NCBI GenBank assembly: GCA_016219145.1
Contig: JACRCG010000313.1
Span: forward strand, 1 to 12,900
Source of the DNA: Deltaproteobacteria bacterium
GTDB taxonomy: Bacteria; Desulfobacterota; Desulfuromonadia; Geobacterales; Pseudopelobacteraceae
Length of the DNA stretch: 12,900 nt
Reading direction: 5' to 3'
Below, one piece after another: positions 1-6,217 of the stretch. Positions within the stretch are counted from its first letter, which is position 1. The number at the start of each line of letters is the position of its first letter. The notes beneath the pieces were generated by a model. The model was not told where the DNA came from, searched no databases, and saw nothing but the letters and a program-made list of their open reading frames with translations. Both the position numbers and the translations under genes were made by a program.

Positions 1-2
1 TA

Positions 3-599
3 AAGGATTCAGAGCTTGTTTCCGACGTGATAAAGACCGCTGTAACCGGATTTATCAAGGGTTCGCAACCGGTGATACAGGAATGGAACGCCTCCGAGGA
101 GACCGCTCTGGTTATTTTGAGGGTCGGGGTGAACGGACCAAAGAGTTTTGCTTCAGTAATGTATGAAAAGATTCTGTCGGAGCCAAGAATAAAAAAAGAG
201 CTTGATAAGCCAGCCTACACCCATCCCGCAGACGCTCCTGCCGCAGCGCCCTCTGTCACGGTTTACGATGGTCTGGTGATCGATGCCACCGACTACAGCT
301 TCCGCCCGGCATTGATCAACCGTATTTTCAACTCCAAGGGCGAAGTGCTTTATGACCCTGCCAAAATCAGCCAGAAGGTGCTGGTTGAACAGGGCTGTGG
401 CGAGTATACCAACAGTGTTGACAAGGCCAGAGCCGCTTTGCGAAAGCGTGGTGTGAAAAACCCTCTGCTGGTCAAGGCTTCCGGCACGGTCAGTCCGTCT
501 GATCTACAGGTGGCGGATGAAACGGCGGCACAGATTTTCACTGCCAATCAGGCCAACGGTTTTATGGCGGACGCACGGGTAGCGTTCGTGCTCAAATAG
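3..599 (+). CDS. LPP20-like envelope protein, C-terminal part (5' truncated)
   Basis: The reading frame is open from the left edge (first complete codon at 3) to TAG at 597-599, so about 198 C-terminal residues are visible and the true start lies outside the window. A GTG at 27 is in frame but has no Shine-Dalgarno before it, so I do not take it as the start. The visible part resembles the C-terminal half of LPP20-family lipoproteins of Geobacter-type bacteria: a short alpha/beta section (residues about 1-60 of the visible part), a Pro/Ala linker, then a block starting YDGLVIDATDYSFRPAL, with a region on renaming/storing 'KGEVLYDP' and a final VAFVLK strand. Signal peptide and lipobox would be upstream and cannot be checked. 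LPP20 relatives include flagellar FlgP/FlgT-like and outer-membrane lipoproteins; the exact role here is unknown. A terminator follows directly, so this is the last gene of its transcript. Confidence 0.6.
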   Translation, partial: KDSELVSDVIKTAVTGFIKGSQPVIQEWNASEETALVILRVGVNGPKSFASVMYEKILSEPRIKKELDKPAYTHPADAPAAAPSVTVYDGLVIDATDYSFRPALINRIFNSKGEVLYDPAKISQKVLVEQGCGEYTNSVDKARAALRKRGVKNPLLVKASGTVSPSDLQVADETAAQIFTANQANGFMADARVAFVLK

Positions 600-619
600 C
601 GTGGAAGGCGGCAGTTCAC

Positions 620-658
620 AGCCCCGCAGGCCGGTTACAGGCAGGCGGGGCTTTTTTT
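620..658 (+). terminator. Rho-independent terminator after the LPP20-like gene
   Basis: A perfect 8-bp stem, AGCCCCGC (620-627) with GCGGGGCT (645-652), encloses a 17-nt loop and is followed by a run of seven T (652-658). It begins 21 nt after the stop codon of the upstream gene. Only about 20 nt separate the T-run from the ribosome binding site of the next gene. Confidence 0.88.
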
Positions 659-677
659 GTAACTGAACTTGAATTAC

Positions 678-682
678 AGGAG
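678..682 (+). promoter_or_regulatory. Ribosome binding site that selects ATG 689
   Basis: AGGAG at 678-682 abuts the ATG at 683 (no spacer) but stands 6 nt before the in-frame ATG at 689. The spacing therefore favours 689 as the translation start of the DUF362 gene, two codons shorter than the longest reading frame. Confidence 0.7.
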
Positions 683-688
683 ATGCTG

Positions 689-1573
689 ATGAATCGCCGT
701 AATTTTGTCAAATCTGTTGGAACATTGACCCTGATGGCGCCGCTTCTGATCAGAGAGGCGCTGGCGGCCGTGGATCAGCCGCTGGTGGCGGTTGCAGAAG
801 GGAGCGACTACACTGCTATTACCCGTCGAGCCATCAACGCCGTCGGTGGTATGAAAAAGTACGTCAAGCCTGGTGATGTTGTGGTCGTAAAACCGAACAT
901 GGGTTGGGATCGTTCGGTTGATCTGGCCGCCAACACACACCCGCTGGTAGTCAGGGCTGTGGTTGAAGAGTGTCTGGCGGCCGGCGCCAGAAAGGTCAAG
1001 GTGTTCGATAATACCTGTAATGACTCCAGGCGCTGCTACGTCAACAGCGGAATCGAGAATGCCCTTAAAGGCATGAAAAATGTGGAGTGCAAGCAGATAG
1101 AGCCGGAACGTTTCAAAAAAGTGCCACTGAATGGGCAGTTTTTAAAGGAGTGGGAACTTTACGACGAGGCGTTGTCGGCTAATGTCTACATTAATGTGCC
1201 GATAGCCAAGCATCACGGCCTGTCCAGGTTGACACTCGGTTTGAAAAATGTGATGGGGATCATGGGGGGCAATAGAGGCTATATCCATCGTAATCTGGAC
1301 AGTGCCATTGCCGATGTAAATGCGTATTTCAAAGCCCATCTGACGATTATCGACGCCACACGTATTTTGACTGCCCATGGGCCGCAAGGCGGCAACATTG
1401 CTGATGTCAGGGTTACAAACAAGGTGATCGCCTCAACCGATATAGTGGCTGCCGACGCTTTTGCCACGACACTGTTCGGCTTGAAGCCAGCTGACATTCC
1501 GCTTACTGTAGCGGCCCACAAACGTGGTCTTGGCGAGATGAACCTGGACAGAATCAGAGTAGTGCGGGTGTAG
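689..1573 (+). CDS. Tat-exported DUF362 family protein
   Basis: The product is 294 residues from ATG 689 (296 from ATG 683). The N-terminus MNRRNFVKS is a twin-arginine signal: RR at residues 3-4, then F-V-K, a hydrophobic stretch, and an A-L-A cleavage site near residue 26. It should therefore be exported folded, probably carrying or meeting a cofactor. The body matches the DUF362 family: VVVKPNMGWD near residue 70, a block on D-N-T-C, and KHHGLSRLTLGLKNVMGIMGG-type residues (the H-L-T-L-x-LKN-x-x-G signature) near residue 185. DUF362 has no firmly assigned reaction; many members carry a ferredoxin domain, but this one has none, only four scattered cysteines. The next gene, 3 nt downstream, encodes six Cys motifs for Fe-S clusters, so that protein may supply the redox centres. 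This pairing is an inference. The promoter is unclear because a terminator lies just upstream. Confidence 0.82.
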   Translation: MNRRNFVKSVGTLTLMAPLLIREALAAVDQPLVAVAEGSDYTAITRRAINAVGGMKKYVKPGDVVVVKPNMGWDRSVDLAANTHPLVVRAVVEECLAAGARKVKVFDNTCNDSRRCYVNSGIENALKGMKNVECKQIEPERFKKVPLNGQFLKEWELYDEALSANVYINVPIAKHHGLSRLTLGLKNVMGIMGGNRGYIHRNLDSAIADVNAYFKAHLTIIDATRILTAHGPQGGNIADVRVTNKVIASTDIVAADAFATTLFGLKPADIPLTVAAHKRGLGEMNLDRIRVVRV

Positions 1574-1576
1574 CCT

Positions 1577-3142
1577 TTGAAGAACCCCCCCCCAAGGATA
1601 TCCCAGCTGTTTTTTCTGGCAATTTTTCTGGTTCTGTTTGTGATGACGGAGTATCGCGGTCAGGATCAAATCAATGCCGCCGTAAATTCGTTTTTCAGAG
1701 CGGATCCACTGGTGCTTTTCAGTTGCCTGCTGGCCGAAAAGGCCTGGAACTGGCTGCTTCTGCCGGCAGTTTTAATGGTGCTGGCCACGCTTCTTCTGGG
1801 ACGTTTTTTCTGCGGCTGGATCTGTCCGTTGGGCACGCTGCTGGATCTGGTGACACCTGCAATCCGGAAGAGCGCTCCGATCAGCCTGCTGAAAGGGAAT
1901 GCCAGATACTGGCTCCTGATTCCATTGTTGTCGTCCTCGCTGTTCAATCTCAACCTGAGCGGTCTTCTTGACCCGATCGCAATACTGCTGCGCGGGCTCA
2001 CTTTTTTGTTATATCCACTCCTGGGACTTACGGCACGGGAGGGGTGGGTCAATCTTTACCAATTGATCGGCGAGCGCCGCGATTCGCTGGCCCCGGCATA
2101 CAATCTTTTCCGCGATAATCTTCTGCCATTCAGGGACACACTCTATCCGCTGGCATTTTTTTCCGCATTGCTGCTGATAGCTATTTTCGCTCTTGAACGC
2201 TACGAGACGCGCAACTGGTGCCGAAATCTCTGTCCGCTTGGAACCTTGCTGGGCTGGCTGGGGCGCTTTTCATTTTTTAATCGTGTGCCGAAAGGGGTGT
2301 GCGGGGATTGCGGCAAGTGCCGTGAACTCTGTCCGACCACCTTTGATCAGGGCATTCTGAACAAATCGGAGTGCATTCTCTGTCTGGATTGCCAGACCGG
2401 CTGCCCGCATAACCGGATTACGTTTGATGCGCGACTTGAGTTTCTGCCGGAGAGACCGCTTGTGCCGGAGCGGAGAGTCCTGCTGGGCGGGATGGCATCC
2501 GGCCTGCTGCTGGCAATCCCGGCACGCTTCAGATCCCCGGAAAAGCTTTCCCGCTTGATCCGCCCACCCGGTGTGCGCGATGAAAGCGATTTTCTGAAAA
2601 AATGTGTCCGCTGCGGCGAGTGTATGAAGGTATGTCTGAAAAACGCCCTTTACCCTTCAGCCTGGCAGGCGGGTGTTGAAGGGTTTTATACGCCGCTGGT
2701 TATTCCGCGTCTGGGGTATTGCGAATATAACTGCACCCTGTGCGGGCAGGTCTGCCCGACCGGAGCAATTCCAAACCTGCCGGTTTCGGCAAAACGGCGC
2801 GAAGTGATCGGTAAGGCTGTTTTCGACAAGGGACATTGCCTGCCGTTTGCAAAGAGGATTGATTGTATTGTCTGTGAGGAGCATTGCCCGATTCCGGATA
2901 AGGCGATTCGCTCCCGGGAGGTAAAGATAATCGGGTTTGATGGTGTGCCGAAAATAGTCAAAGAGCCCTACGTGGTAGATGAAATCTGTAACGGCTGCGG
3001 AATCTGTGAGTTTGTCTGTCCGGTCGAAACAAAGGCCGGTATTGAGGTCTTCTCGGTCAGGAACCGCAATCCGGTTGCAGAGCAGGTATCAAGCTCACCT
3101 CACGTTGATGCGTATGGCCAATCCGGGTATGGTTCAAAATAG
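1577..3142 (+). CDS. NapH-NapG-like fused membrane polyferredoxin
   Basis: This 521-residue protein has two parts. Residues 1-230 resemble NapH/Fer4_5 quinol dehydrogenases: hydrophobic segments near 10-24, 46-75, 112-150 and 190-206, plus the two typical motifs C79GWIC83P and C215RNLC219P. Two CxxCxxCxxxC sites follow (Cys 242-252 and 266-276). Residues 300-316 form a new hydrophobic segment after RR, then a part resembling NapG/MauM: IRPPG at 328-332 and clusters at Cys 343-353, 382-393, 421/430/433/437 and 471-481. In nitrate reductase systems NapH and NapG are separate proteins passing electrons from menaquinol to the periplasm. No napA or napB is visible here, so the acceptor is unknown; the DUF362 protein is the obvious candidate. 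The start is TTG 1577, because an in-frame TAG at 1571 blocks extension and the next in-frame candidates (GTG 1640, ATG 1643) would cut the first membrane segment. No clear ribosome site is seen, so coupling to DUF362 is likely. Confidence 0.82.
   Translation: MKNPPPRISQLFFLAIFLVLFVMTEYRGQDQINAAVNSFFRADPLVLFSCLLAEKAWNWLLLPAVLMVLATLLLGRFFCGWICPLGTLLDLVTPAIRKSAPISLLKGNARYWLLIPLLSSSLFNLNLSGLLDPIAILLRGLTFLLYPLLGLTAREGWVNLYQLIGERRDSLAPAYNLFRDNLLPFRDTLYPLAFFSALLLIAIFALERYETRNWCRNLCPLGTLLGWLGRFSFFNRVPKGVCGDCGKCRELCPTTFDQGILNKSECILCLDCQTGCPHNRITFDARLEFLPERPLVPERRVLLGGMASGLLLAIPARFRSPEKLSRLIRPPGVRDESDFLKKCVRCGECMKVCLKNALYPSAWQAGVEGFYTPLVIPRLGYCEYNCTLCGQVCPTGAIPNLPVSAKRREVIGKAVFDKGHCLPFAKRIDCIVCEEHCPIPDKAIRSREVKIIGFDGVPKIVKEPYVVDEICNGCGICEFVCPVETKAGIEVFSVRNRNPVAEQVSSSPHVDAYGQSGYGSK
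1585..1593 (+). repeat. C9 homopolymer at codons 3-6 of the polyferredoxin gene
   Basis: Nine consecutive C occupy 1585-1593, starting 6 nt after the TTG start codon. Gain or loss of one C would put translation from TTG 1577 out of frame. The present length keeps the frame open. Confidence 0.9.
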
Positions 3143-3150
3143 CTTTCTTT

Positions 3151-3208
3151 ATCTTCCTGCAAAAAAAAGCGCCCTCGAATCGAGAGCGCTTTTTTTTTGC
3201 AGGAAGAT
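3151..3208. terminator. Bidirectional terminator, long palindrome between convergent genes
   Basis: The core hairpin pairs GCGCCCTCG (3169-3177) with CGAGAGCGC (3181-3189), with a single C-A mismatch and an AAT loop. It is flanked by A8 (3161-3168) on the left and T9 (3190-3198) on the right, so a T-run follows the stem on either strand. Beyond these, ATCTTCCTGC (3151-3160) is exactly complementary to GCAGGAAGAT (3199-3208). The palindrome fills most of the gap between the two stop codons (3142 on +, 3218 on -) and should end both transcripts. Confidence 0.9.
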
Positions 3209-3217
3209 CAGCCTGAA

Positions 3218-4234
3218 CTACATCTTGTGGCACTTCCCGCAGTCGTCCTGAACCGAGAAGGCATCTTTGCCCTTGTTGTGGCAGGCTCCGCAGGATTTGC
3301 CGGCTTCCATGTCACTCATGCTCGCCTTAAGCGCCCCGGCTTTGAAAGGGAATATCTTGGTGTGGCAATCAGCGCACTTGTAGTTTTGCAGGTGGAATTC
3401 GTGACTGAAGGTGGCCTCTCCGCCGGCGGTCTTGAAGCTGATGATGCCCGGTTTCAGTCCTTTATGGCACTTGCCGCAGTCACCGCTGGCAGCAAAGGCA
3501 TCCTTGCCGTTATGACAGCTTCCACAGGATTTGCCTTTGAACATGTCTTCCATGGTAGCTTTGCCGACAACCGCCCGGTAGGGGAATATTCTGGTGTGGC
3601 AATCAGTACACTTGTATGCCTGAAGATGGAATGAATGGCTGAATGTTGCTGATGGAACATTTTTCAAGGGAAAGGTGATGTCTTTAGTCTTGAGCCCTCT
3701 ATGGCAGCGGTCGCAGTTTGCAGTCACCGCAAAGGCGCGTTTGCCGTTGTGACAGGAGCCGCAGGTGCGCCCCTTTTCCATGTCGGCCATGGTCACGCCC
3801 TTCTCCTTGGTGATGACCTTGCCATCGTGGCAACCTTTGCAGGTTCCGCCGGTTTTGGCAATATGTTTTGAATGGCTGAAAACAGCGGTGCCAAGCCCCT
3901 TGATCGAGTACGACACATCTTTTGGAGCCCCTTTGTGGCAACGGATGCACTCTTTCTCGCTGGCAACGCTGAAAGCCTTCATGCCGGTGTGGCAGGAGCC
4001 GCATGATTTGGTCTTCTCCATCTCGGCCATGGTGAAACGCTTGCGGTTTTTCAGGTTGAAGATGGCATCATGGCAGACCTTGCAGTTGTTGTTGTACTTA
4101 CTCAGGTGAAATTTATGATCAAAAACGACCGGATCGGCATTTTTGAAAGTGAAGTTGATATTTTCAGCTGCTCCGGCAATTACAGCTGTCATGAGCAATA
4201 ACGCCAGGGCTGTCAGTGAAATGATTTTCCTCAT
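3218..4234 (-). CDS. Dodecaheme c-type cytochrome, four triheme c7-like domains
   Basis: The 338-residue product has a Sec signal peptide (about residues 1-22, AGA-AEN cleavage) and is therefore periplasmic or envelope-bound. Twelve CXXCH heme sites stand in four groups of three: residues 51/78/96, 132/158/174, 209/237/253 and 287/315/332. Each repeat carries an F-(D/S)-H-x-x-H motif before its first heme, as in PpcA-type c7 cytochromes, and an M-x-x-M motif before its second. It is comparable to the Geobacter sulfurreducens four-domain dodecaheme cytochromes such as GSU1996, whose chain of triheme domains is thought to act as a molecular wire. I am sure of the heme count and repeat layout but not of orthology to a named protein. 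An AGGAGG ribosome site lies before ATG 4234 and a good promoter lies upstream. The gene converges on the polyferredoxin gene and diverges from nadC. Confidence 0.93.
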   Translation of the reverse strand: MRKIISLTALALLLMTAVIAGAAENINFTFKNADPVVFDHKFHLSKYNNNCKVCHDAIFNLKNRKRFTMAEMEKTKSCGSCHTGMKAFSVASEKECIRCHKGAPKDVSYSIKGLGTAVFSHSKHIAKTGGTCKGCHDGKVITKEKGVTMADMEKGRTCGSCHNGKRAFAVTANCDRCHRGLKTKDITFPLKNVPSATFSHSFHLQAYKCTDCHTRIFPYRAVVGKATMEDMFKGKSCGSCHNGKDAFAASGDCGKCHKGLKPGIISFKTAGGEATFSHEFHLQNYKCADCHTKIFPFKAGALKASMSDMEAGKSCGACHNKGKDAFSVQDDCGKCHKM

Positions 4235-4276
4235 GGTCCGGCTCCTCCTGATCGTCTAATGGCATGAAACCGCAAC

Positions 4277-4305
4277 ACTATACAGCCGGAGATGCTGGTC
4301 GTCAA
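4277..4305 (-). promoter_or_regulatory. Sigma70-type promoter for the dodecaheme cytochrome
   Basis: On the minus strand the sequence reads TTGACG, 17 nt, TATAGT (-35 at 4305-4300, -10 at 4282-4277). This is close to the consensus with ideal spacing. Transcription would begin near 4270, giving a leader of roughly 35 nt that contains the AGGAGG ribosome site before ATG 4234. Confidence 0.65.
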
Positions 4306-4348
4306 TTGTAAAGTGCGGCTCCATGTCACTGCGAGCCCGGTTTTGCGG

Positions 4349-4377
4349 TTGATACGATTCATGCGCTGTGATATAGG
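4349..4377 (+). promoter_or_regulatory. Candidate promoter for the nadC-birA-coaX operon
   Basis: TTGATA (4349-4354) and TATAGG (4372-4377) are 17 nt apart, upstream of the GTG start at 4401. The -10 match is only moderate. The stronger-looking TTGACA at 4378-4383 cannot be the -35 box, because its -10 would fall inside the coding region. Confidence 0.3.
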
Positions 4378-4400
4378 TTGACACTAATTTAAAGGCTCGG

Positions 4401-5234
4401 GTGACCACTATGATAACGCTGGACCGCTTGATTGAACAGGCTCTTCTGGAAGATATCCACACCGGTGACATCACCACCAGGGCGGTTGTTCCGCAGCGAC
4501 GTCCGGCTGAGGCCCGTCTGATTGCCAAAGAGGATCTGGTAGTTGCGGGGCTGTCGATAGCCGGTCGGGTGTTTGCCCGTCTTGACCCCGGTATTATCTT
4601 TACGCCACTGTTCGAAGATGGCAAAGCAGTCTTGAAAGGCTCGGTATTGGCAACTGTGAGCGGGGATGCTGCCGATCTTCTGATGGGCGAGCGTGTGGCT
4701 CTCAACCTGCTTCAAAGGATGTGCGGCATCGCTACGCTTACCTCCCGTTTTGTTGAGGCAGTTTCCGGTACCAAAGCCCGCATAGTTGACACCCGCAAAA
4801 CAACTCCAGGCCTGCGGGAAATCGAAAAATATGCCGTCCGGACCGGTGGCGGTATTAATCACCGTACCGGCCTCTACGACGGTGTTCTCATAAAAGAAAA
4901 TCATATCACTGCCGCCGGCGGCATAGCAGAGGCCATCAGCCGCGCCCGTGCCTACATTCCTCACACGCTTAAGATTGAAATTGAGACCGAGACGCTTGCC
5001 CAGGTGGATGAAGCTCTGGCGGCGGGGGCCGACATCATAATGCTGGACAACATGAGCCTGGACGAGATGCGTTCGGCTGTTGCAGCCATAGCCGGCCGTG
5101 CTCAGGTGGAGGCCTCGGGCGGGGTCAATCTTGACACTGTGCGTGCCATTGCCGAAACCGGGGTTGATATCATTTCGGTCGGCGCTCTTACCCATTCTCC
5201 CCGGGCCATGGATATCTCCATGCTGCTGGACTGA
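4401..5234 (+). CDS. nadC: Nicotinate-nucleotide diphosphorylase (carboxylating), quinolinate phosphoribosyltransferase
   Basis: The enzyme joins quinolinate with PRPP, releasing CO2 and pyrophosphate, to make nicotinate mononucleotide in de novo NAD synthesis in the cytosol. The 277 residues match the usual family length. Visible family motifs are EDIHTGDITT (17-26), NLLQRMCGIAT (102-112), TRKTTPG (131-137, PRPP/quinolinate-binding region), LYDGVLIKENH (158-168), the E-I-E-T metal/substrate strand near 193, LDNM (215-218), EASGGVN (237-243) and the closing SVGALTHS. The start is GTG 4401 with AAAGG five nt upstream; ATG 4410 is possible but lies too far from that site. It is the first gene of a tight operon and ends 5 nt before birA. 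nadA and nadB are not in the window. Confidence 0.95.
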   Translation: MTTMITLDRLIEQALLEDIHTGDITTRAVVPQRRPAEARLIAKEDLVVAGLSIAGRVFARLDPGIIFTPLFEDGKAVLKGSVLATVSGDAADLLMGERVALNLLQRMCGIATLTSRFVEAVSGTKARIVDTRKTTPGLREIEKYAVRTGGGINHRTGLYDGVLIKENHITAAGGIAEAISRARAYIPHTLKIEIETETLAQVDEALAAGADIIMLDNMSLDEMRSAVAAIAGRAQVEASGGVNLDTVRAIAETGVDIISVGALTHSPRAMDISMLLD

Positions 5235-5239
5235 CTTCA

Positions 5240-6217
5240 ATGCATCCCAAAGCCGGCATCATACTGCGCCTGTTCCGCGAGGAAGGCGGGTTTGTATCAG
5301 GTGAACACTTAAGCAGAGAACTGGGAGTGTCCCGCACCGCAATCTGGAAGCATATAACGACACTCCGCGAGGCTGGCTACTCCGTCGAGGCGGTTCCGTC
5401 ACGCGGTTACAGGCTGATCTCGGCTCCGGACCTGCTGGACGCCGAGTCAATCCGGCCATACCTGGAGAGTAAATGTATCGGTCAGAGCTTGGTCTGCCTT
5501 AAACAGACCCTGTCCACCAATGCTGATGCCTTCAAGCTCGCCGAGCAGGGAGCCGCCGAGGGCACGGTCGTCATGGCTGATTCCCAGAACGCAGGAAAGG
5601 GGCGCCGTGGGCGCTTCTGGGCGTCACCTGAAGGGGTCAACCTCTACTGCTCGGCAGTGCTTCGTCCCCTGATAATGCCGCATCAGGCGCCGCAATTGAC
5701 ATTTCTCTCCGCCGTAGCCGTCGCGCGGGCTATTGAAGCGACAACGGCTCTGAAGCCCGAGATCAAGTGGCCCAATGATGTGCTGATTTCCGGCAGGAAA
5801 GTAGCGGGCCTCTTAAACGAGATGAGCGCCGAAACAGACGGGATCAACTTTGTGATTCTTGGTATCGGTGTAAATCTGAATATGACAGCCGACCAGTTTC
5901 CGGATGATCTGCGGCATCCGGCTACCTCCATAATGCTGGAGTCCGGATCAAAAGTTGTCAGGTCACATTTTGCCGCCTCAGTGCTTAATGAACTGGATAA
6001 GCTGTACGCCGTTTTTCTGCTGTCCGGTTTTGCTCCGGTACGTCAGGAATGGCAGCAGCGCTGCAATGCCGGCGGTCGGCAGATAGTGGTCAGTGATGCT
6101 GGAGTTGATTGTCTCAGCGGGCTTTTTGCAGGTATTGACGAAGATGGGGCATTGCTGCTGCAGACCGGTTCGGGCCGGATTGAAAGGGTAGTCAGCGGCG
6201 ATGTAAGGGTGATCTGA
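5240..6217 (+). CDS. birA: Biotin--[acetyl-CoA carboxylase] ligase / biotin operon repressor
   Basis: This is a bifunctional protein of 325 residues. An N-terminal winged helix (about 5-62, with LGVSRTAIWKHI as recognition helix and SRGYRL as wing) should bind a biotin operator. The central catalytic domain carries STN (92-94), the biotinyl-AMP loop GKGRRGRFW (119-127, where the usual GRGRRGR has Lys at its second position), KWPND (176-180) and KVAGLL (187-192). A small C-terminal beta domain covers about 275-325. It makes biotinyl-AMP and transfers biotin to a lysine of biotin carboxyl carrier proteins. Retention of the winged helix means it probably also represses transcription; no biotin operator or bio gene was recognised in the window. 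Start ATG 5240 is 5 nt after nadC with no good ribosome site, so translation is likely coupled. Confidence 0.95.
   Translation: MHPKAGIILRLFREEGGFVSGEHLSRELGVSRTAIWKHITTLREAGYSVEAVPSRGYRLISAPDLLDAESIRPYLESKCIGQSLVCLKQTLSTNADAFKLAEQGAAEGTVVMADSQNAGKGRRGRFWASPEGVNLYCSAVLRPLIMPHQAPQLTFLSAVAVARAIEATTALKPEIKWPNDVLISGRKVAGLLNEMSAETDGINFVILGIGVNLNMTADQFPDDLRHPATSIMLESGSKVVRSHFAASVLNELDKLYAVFLLSGFAPVRQEWQQRCNAGGRQIVVSDAGVDCLSGLFAGIDEDGALLLQTGSGRIERVVSGDVRVI

Noticed and set aside
27..29. GTG as the start of the first gene
   Set aside because: The frame stays open to the window edge and no Shine-Dalgarno precedes this GTG, so the gene is more likely truncated by the edge.
3197..3634. 145-codon plus-strand frame opposite the cytochrome gene
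   Set aside because: It mirrors the repeated heme domains in antisense, starts inside the terminator palindrome and has no family features.
4378..4383. TTGACA as the -35 box of nadC
   Set aside because: A -10 box 17 nt downstream would overlap the GTG start at 4401, and no TATAAT-like hexamer is there.
4389..5240. 283-codon open frame on the minus strand spanning all of nadC
   Set aside because: nadC on the plus strand has all its family motifs; the antisense product matches nothing I know and looks like a by-product of codon bias.
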